Below are positions 60,009 to 64,000 of a stretch of DNA of 64,000 nt, in pieces; the first letter of the stretch is position 1; every line of letters starts with the position of its first letter. This stretch comes from an uncultured Bacilli bacterium (lineage in GTDB: Bacteria > Bacillota_I > Bacilli_A > RFN20 > CAG-826): contig CAKPBC010000001.1 in NCBI GenBank assembly GCA_934140155.1, forward strand, positions 310,001-374,000, written 5' to 3'. The translations under genes and the position numbers were made by a program. Below the pieces are notes generated by a model, which was given only the letters and a program-made list of their open reading frames with translations, was not told the DNA's origin and ran no database searches.

Positions 60009-60237
60009 ATGAGCGTTAAATCCAATTATTTTAAAATGAATAAAGAAAATATATAAAGTAATTTGTGAAGCTTCAACGTTATCGGATTTTGTTGTATCTA
60101 ATGAAGAAATACTAAATAAAACTGGTGTATCTAAAAGAACTTTAATTTATACTCTTAATAAATTTAAAAAAGAAATGAATATGATTGATACTAATATAGG
60201 AAAATTTAGCTATCATAAATTTAATATTAATAAATAA
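60009..60237 (+). pseudogene. Frameshifted small HTH gene
   Basis: ATG 60009, with TTGGAGA 9 nt upstream, opens MSVKSNYFKMNKENI and stops at TAA 60054. In the next frame the sequence carries on at once: IYKVICEASTLSDFVVSNEE followed by ILNKTGVSKRTLIYTLNKF, to TAA 60235-60237. The second part contains a helix-turn-helix (NEEILNKTGVSKRTLIYTL). The break is at AATATATAAAG: two missing bases in a TA run, or one extra, would explain it. It looks like a recently broken 75-residue DNA-binding protein, unless the shift is a programmed one. Confidence 0.65.
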
Positions 60238-60264
60238 TATTATTCGATTATAGGTATCATTAAT

Positions 60265-60345
60265 GTGTCTATTTTCTTTAAATTAAGTGATTTTATAAAA
60301 AAACATTCCGGCGTTATGCAAAAACAGTGCACAAAACCGAAAAAT
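60265..60345 (+). repeat. 81-bp direct repeat, copy A
   Basis: This copy and that at 62344-62424 are both 81 bp and align without gaps. The first 19 bases (GTGTCTATTTTCTTTAAAT), GTTATGCAAAAA in the middle, and most of the last 21 bases (ending CCGAAAAAT) are identical; the 29 bases between are divergent. It ends 36 nt before the AAA15 ATPase start. Confidence 0.75.
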
Positions 60346-60381
60346 AGTGATATACTAATAGTGCATGGAGGAGAAAGAAAG

Positions 60382-61641
60382 ATGATTTCTAATATTGAAT
60401 TTAATTGCTACCGCTTTTTTGATAATTCAATTTTATCTTTTGTGGCGGATGCAAGAACAAAAAAATTAATGTCTAATTCTGTAGAAATAGATGGTAAAAA
60501 TATTTTAAAAACTGTTGGAATATATGGGCCAAATAACTCTGGTAAAACGAATATAGTAAAATTAATGAGTTTAGTGAAAAATGTTTTACTAGGTAAAGAA
60601 CTAATTGTTTTTAATAATCCAATTTTTAATGATCCTGAATCTATATATTTTTCTATTATTTTTAACAATTTAGATGATTTAGGTTGGATAAAATATGAAT
60701 TTACATATAATAATGCAAAATTACAATACGAATCAGAGAAATTATCATCTATTACTTATTATCAATCTGGTAAGTTTACACAAAAAGTGATTTTTGAAAA
60801 AAATAACAAAGATAAAATTTTAAAAGTTTTTGATGATGATAAATCAGAATATTTATCTATTATTCCATCTCGTTTGCCATTCTTATATTCAATAGAACTT
60901 GAGTCTATGACTTTTTCTAATCTTAAAGAATATTTATCATCGCTTCGAAAATTAGCTGATTCAATTCAAATTGTTAAGATGTATGATATTCCTATTGAAA
61001 ATACAATAGAAGCAATGAAAACTAGCGATAATAAAAAAATCAATTTTATTAAAGAATTTGTCAAAAACGCTGATATTGATATAAGTGATTTTGAATATAA
61101 TGATGAAGCTTTAAGTGAAGTTAATGGTCAAATAAATGAAGAAGCATTAAATAGATTTAAAAAATTATCGGATAAATATAGATTATTAACAACATATGGA
61201 TCAACTAAAGTTCCTTCATTTCTATTTGACTCAACAGGAACTAAAAAAATCGAATCCATAGCTTCGTATATTTATGATGCATTAGTAGATGGTAAAACAT
61301 TGATTATTGATGAAATGGATAATGGATTACATTTTAAATTAACTAGATCAATCGTAAGTTTATTTAATAATATGATTAACACGAAAGGACAATTGCTCTT
61401 TATAACTCATGATTTGTTATTAATAGATTGCAATAAATTAATGCGAAAAGATCAAATTTATTTTATTAATAGACAAGACCATGTAGCAAGTCTTTATTGC
61501 TTAAAAGAAGCCACTATAATTGATGGTGGTCCTAGAGAAGTAAATGATATCATAAAACATTACAATAGAGGGGAATTTGGTAATGTTCCAAATCCTAATT
61601 TTATAGATTTAATAATTGAGGTGCTAGGTAATGAACAATAA
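60382..61641 (+). CDS. AAA15-type ATPase (RloA/AriA/AbiL-like)
   Basis: An in-frame GTG at 60265 would lie in the repeat; the ATG at 60382 has GGAGGAGA just upstream and is preferred, giving 419 residues. The N-terminus is that of SMC-like AAA_15/AAA_21 ATPases: MISNIEFNCYRFF, then Walker A GPNNSGKT (49-56). Late motifs are the ABC-like TKKIESIASYI region, Walker B LIIDEMDNGLH and LFITHDLLLID with the switch histidine. Such ATPases pair with TOPRIM or RloB-type partners in phage defence (PARIS, RloAB, AbiL). The next gene overlaps by 11 nt and encodes a TOPRIM-like protein. Confidence 0.9.
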   Translation: MISNIEFNCYRFFDNSILSFVADARTKKLMSNSVEIDGKNILKTVGIYGPNNSGKTNIVKLMSLVKNVLLGKELIVFNNPIFNDPESIYFSIIFNNLDDLGWIKYEFTYNNAKLQYESEKLSSITYYQSGKFTQKVIFEKNNKDKILKVFDDDKSEYLSIIPSRLPFLYSIELESMTFSNLKEYLSSLRKLADSIQIVKMYDIPIENTIEAMKTSDNKKINFIKEFVKNADIDISDFEYNDEALSEVNGQINEEALNRFKKLSDKYRLLTTYGSTKVPSFLFDSTGTKKIESIASYIYDALVDGKTLIIDEMDNGLHFKLTRSIVSLFNNMINTKGQLLFITHDLLLIDCNKLMRKDQIYFINRQDHVASLYCLKEATIIDGGPREVNDIIKHYNRGEFGNVPNPNFIDLIIEVLGNEQ

Positions 61642-62296
61642 TATAAAATTGAGAATTCATTTTGTATTAGAAGGTTATGAAGAAAATACTTTGTTTGAGA
61701 TTATTGACGATTTTAGAAAAAAGAAAAATATGGAGAAAATTAAATTATCCTTTCAAAATTGTAAAGGTGGAGGGAATGTCCCTATATATTTTCAATCTGC
61801 TTTAGCGGATGATTATGATTTTGTTTATTGTGTATATGATGTGGATTTTTGCCCTTTTGATGAAAAAGGAATGTTTAAAAGAATTAGAAAAGGATTGTAT
61901 AAAGTATTAGGCAGTGATAAAGATGTTGACAATGTTAGCTTATGTACAAACCCTAATATACTATTAATAATCCTTTTAGGGTATGACTCTTTGCAGGCAT
62001 TTAAAGATATAAAAGCTGATAAGAAAAGCAATACAGACTTAATTAGGAAGCATTGTAATAAAATGGGAAATAAAAAAGAATATGATGCTGAAGCATGGCA
62101 ATTAGAGTTATTAAAAAATGATTATGTCTATGATAATAAAGCGAGTATAGAAAAAATTTTGGTAAATATAGATAAAATAAATGAAAATTATTTAGATAAT
62201 AACAAAATCGGAAGTAATATTCTACCTATTATTAAAGCACTTATAAACGATGATGTTGAGTATTTTGTAAAAATAATAAATGATACTGAACAATAA
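61631..62296 (+). CDS. TOPRIM-like (RloB/AriB-type) partner protein
   Basis: The 221-residue product begins with a strand ending in FVLEGYEEN, with E14, and has VYCVYDVDF with D70 and D72: the E and D-x-D of TOPRIM metal sites as in RloB and DUF4435 proteins. The rest is helical with AWQLELLKNDY near 155. It overlaps the AAA15 gene by 11 nt, typical for two-gene defence modules where the ATPase senses or restrains the nuclease. A clear terminator follows. Whether it is closest to PARIS AriB, RloB or AbiL cannot be settled by eye. Confidence 0.78.
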   Translation: MNNNIKLRIHFVLEGYEENTLFEIIDDFRKKKNMEKIKLSFQNCKGGGNVPIYFQSALADDYDFVYCVYDVDFCPFDEKGMFKRIRKGLYKVLGSDKDVDNVSLCTNPNILLIILLGYDSLQAFKDIKADKKSNTDLIRKHCNKMGNKKEYDAEAWQLELLKNDYVYDNKASIEKILVNIDKINENYLDNNKIGSNILPIIKALINDDVEYFVKIINDTEQ

Positions 62297-62329
62297 AAAA
62301 CAAATAAATTGAGTAACGTTTTTCAATTA

Positions 62330-62358
62330 TAGACACTATTTCGGTGTCTATTTTCTTT
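62330..62358 (+). terminator. Terminator of the AAA15-TOPRIM pair
   Basis: TAGACAC (62330-62336) pairs with GTGTCTA (62344-62350) around TATTTCG and is followed by TTTTCTTT. The right arm and the T-run are the first bases of repeat copy B. Confidence 0.88.
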
Positions 62359-62424
62359 AAATCAGTTATTTTATTGTTAAATTATTACAATGTTATGCAA
62401 AAATAATGTGCAAAGCCGAAAAAT
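62344..62424 (+). repeat. 81-bp direct repeat, copy B
   Basis: This is the second copy of the repeat at 60265-60345, 2079 bp away. It includes the terminator's right arm. The copies thus lie just before and just after the AAA15-TOPRIM pair and could be recombination ends of a cassette. Confidence 0.75.
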
Positions 62425-62455
62425 GTAATTGATTTATGAATTAAAATAAATAAGT

Positions 62456-62519
62456 TTGTATAAAAATAAAATATGGTATATAATATTATTAACTCAACAG
62501 TTAATAACTCTAGAGTTAA
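62456..62519 (+). promoter_or_regulatory. Promoter and palindromic operator of the DUF234 ATPase gene
   Basis: TTGTAT (62456-62461), 17-nt spacer, TATAAT (62479-62484). Just downstream lie AACTC (62491-62495) and the 14-bp palindrome TAACTCTAGAGTTA (62505-62518), giving three AACTC half-sites around the expected transcription start. Repressor binding here would block initiation. Confidence 0.75.
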
Positions 62520-62536
62520 TAATGTGAGGTGTTACT

Positions 62537-63907
62537 ATGTTTGTCGGAAGAAAACAAGAATTAGATGAATTAAATAAGAGATTTTTTGGTGCAAAAAAAG
62601 AATTTGGAGTCATTTATGGACGAAGAAGAATAGGAAAATCTTATTTAATAAATGAATTTTTAAAAGATAAGAAAAGTTTATTTTATCAAGCTAAAGAGGA
62701 TAGCAAATTTGGTAATTTAAAATCTTTATCTTATGAAATTGATAAGTTAATAGGCTTACCAAATACTTTTGTTTTTGAAAGTTATGAATCTGCGATTGAT
62801 GCATTAATTGAACATACTAAAGAAGAAAGATTTGTTTTTGCAATCGATGAATATCCTTATATTATTAAACAAGATCCAAGTTTTCCATCTGTTTTACAAA
62901 ATATTATTGATAAAGCACCTAATAACATATTCTTTTTAATTTCTGGTAGTGATATTTCAATGCTAAAAAATGAAATTGAAAATCATAATTCACCATTATA
63001 TAAAAGAAGAACATTTGAAATGGAAATTAAAAAACTTAAATATAAAGAAAGTCTAGAATATTTAACTAGTATAAGTAATGAAGACAAAGTACGTTTTTTA
63101 TCTTTAACATCAACATATCCATATTATTTATCAGCATTTGATTTTTCTAAATCATTTGAAGATAATATAAAAGATTTATTATTTAATCCTTATGGTACTT
63201 TCTTTTCCTTGCCTGATCAATTGTTGTCTAATTCTACTAAAACACAAGACATTTATAATTCAATCTTATACGCTGTGTCTAAAAGAAAAAGAACTATTAA
63301 AGATATTGCAGGTTATATTCATGAAGAAGATGCAAAAGTAAGTAAATATATATCATTACTTTTATCTCAAGAATTATTAGATAAAAGAGAAACATATATG
63401 GGAAATAAGAAAACCACTTATTATGAAATAGGTGATTCAATGCTTAAGTTTTGGTATATGTTTATATTTGATAATTTAGAAAAAATCAAAATTAATGGAT
63501 TATTAGTATTTAATTCGTTAAAAAATGAAATAAATAATTTTGTTAATTTTGGATTTGAAGATATTTCTAGATTATTTATGGATGAATTAAATATGGATGG
63601 TAAATTAGGTGATGTTTATAATCCGTTTAAACCATATAAAGTAGAAAAATCAATCTTAAATAGATCGGTAGAAATTGATGGATTATCCGATAATGGTAAT
63701 ACCTTAATAGTAATGGAATGCAAATATCGAAATACTAAGTTTTCTTTAAATATGTTTAACCATTTGGTTGAGAGCGCTAGTGTGTTTCCATCAAAATTAA
63801 AAAGAGAATATTATTTATTTTCTAAGAGTGGATTTACTAGTGACTTAATTGATTCAAATATAGATAATGTTCATTTATATACTTTAGATGATTTATTTAA
63901 TATCTAA
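62537..63907 (+). CDS. DUF234-type archaeal-like ATPase
   Basis: The 456-residue protein starts with MFVGRKQELDELNKRF and the P-loop YGRRRIGKS (27-35), has Walker B VFAIDEYPYI and sensor LISGSDISML, then a winged-helix part (KRKRTIKDIAGYIHEEDAKV), and a C-terminal DUF234 domain with SVEIDGLSDN and VMECKYRN, the latter resembling PD-(D/E)XK strands (E-x-K). These ATPases are abundant in gut bacteria and archaea; their role is unknown, with links to mobile elements. GAGGTG lies before the ATG. The 93 nt between its end and the window edge hold nothing visible. Confidence 0.9.
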   Translation: MFVGRKQELDELNKRFFGAKKEFGVIYGRRRIGKSYLINEFLKDKKSLFYQAKEDSKFGNLKSLSYEIDKLIGLPNTFVFESYESAIDALIEHTKEERFVFAIDEYPYIIKQDPSFPSVLQNIIDKAPNNIFFLISGSDISMLKNEIENHNSPLYKRRTFEMEIKKLKYKESLEYLTSISNEDKVRFLSLTSTYPYYLSAFDFSKSFEDNIKDLLFNPYGTFFSLPDQLLSNSTKTQDIYNSILYAVSKRKRTIKDIAGYIHEEDAKVSKYISLLLSQELLDKRETYMGNKKTTYYEIGDSMLKFWYMFIFDNLEKIKINGLLVFNSLKNEINNFVNFGFEDISRLFMDELNMDGKLGDVYNPFKPYKVEKSILNRSVEIDGLSDNGNTLIVMECKYRNTKFSLNMFNHLVESASVFPSKLKREYYLFSKSGFTSDLIDSNIDNVHLYTLDDLFNI

Positions 63908-64000
63908 TATTTCCCTTCACTTATTAATAGGAAGTCATTATATAAAATGATCGGGTATAAAATAAAAAAATTAATTAAATGTGTTTTTTGATACTCAAAA

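Noticed and set aside
60265..60381. GTG 60265 as start of the AAA15 gene
   Set aside because: The 39 extra residues come from the direct repeat, and the ATG at 60382 has a strong ribosome site.
1..64000. tRNA, rRNA or replication origin
   Set aside because: I saw no cloverleaf, rRNA core sequence or DnaA-box cluster in the window.

Overview
The window is AT-rich, tightly packed bacterial DNA. TGG is used for tryptophan and TAA, TAG and TGA all end genes, so this is the standard bacterial code and not the TGA=Trp Mycoplasma code. Permuted GH3 glucosidases, InlB/BspA-type surface lipoproteins, an AgrC/LytTR two-component pair, strong AGGAGG ribosome sites and very low GC point to a low-GC Bacillota, probably a gut-associated member of Bacilli (RF39, Erysipelotrichales or Acholeplasmatales-like). 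The taxonomy is inference.

Region 1 (1-28.1 kb) is a defence island, all on the + strand except one pseudogene. It opens with the C-terminal part of a DUF4143 ATPase and a GmrSD-type (DUF262/DUF1524) restriction enzyme. A type VI-D CRISPR system follows: cas13d (3714-6491, two R-x4-H HEPN motifs), cas1, an array of 8 spacers, a small ORF, a soluble FtsH-like M41 metalloprotease with a degenerate AAA+ domain (8542-9759), and cas2. The protease sits 1 nt before cas2 and is the most unusual gene in the window. Next come two small HTH genes with duplicated hairpin leaders and two small unknown genes. A nine-kilobase-plus operon (12372-24728) follows: HTH, vWA (TerY-like), Ser/Thr kinase, PP2C phosphatase, UPF1-like helicase, a protein with a HEPN-like RNAVAH motif, a coiled-coil McrB-type AAA+ and a DUF2357/McrC-like zinc-ribbon protein. 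This is a TerY-P phosphorylation triad joined to nucleic-acid-processing effectors. The island ends with a broken ABC permease and an HTH/ImmA-IrrE/PIN-like overlapping trio.

Region 2 (28.1-30.2 kb) holds gene relics, a metallophosphoesterase and a HAD-fold protein.

Region 3 (30.2-46 kb) is for carbohydrate use. It has two operons on opposite strands, each with a membrane-anchored, domain-permuted GH3 enzyme and a large secreted partner sharing one repeated C-terminal module. A two-component system lies beside them, and a cre-like motif is shared by both operon promoters.

Region 4 (46-59.3 kb) has a dead DUF4143 ATPase gene, a PF12897-type aminotransferase, three exported surface proteins and a heterodimeric ABC exporter.

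Region 5 (59.3-64 kb) returns to defence-like genes: relics, a frameshifted HTH gene, an AAA15-TOPRIM pair with an 81-bp direct repeat in front of it and behind it, and a DUF234-type ATPase under a clear promoter and palindromic operator.

All functions come from reading the sequence and recalling family motifs; no database search was possible.
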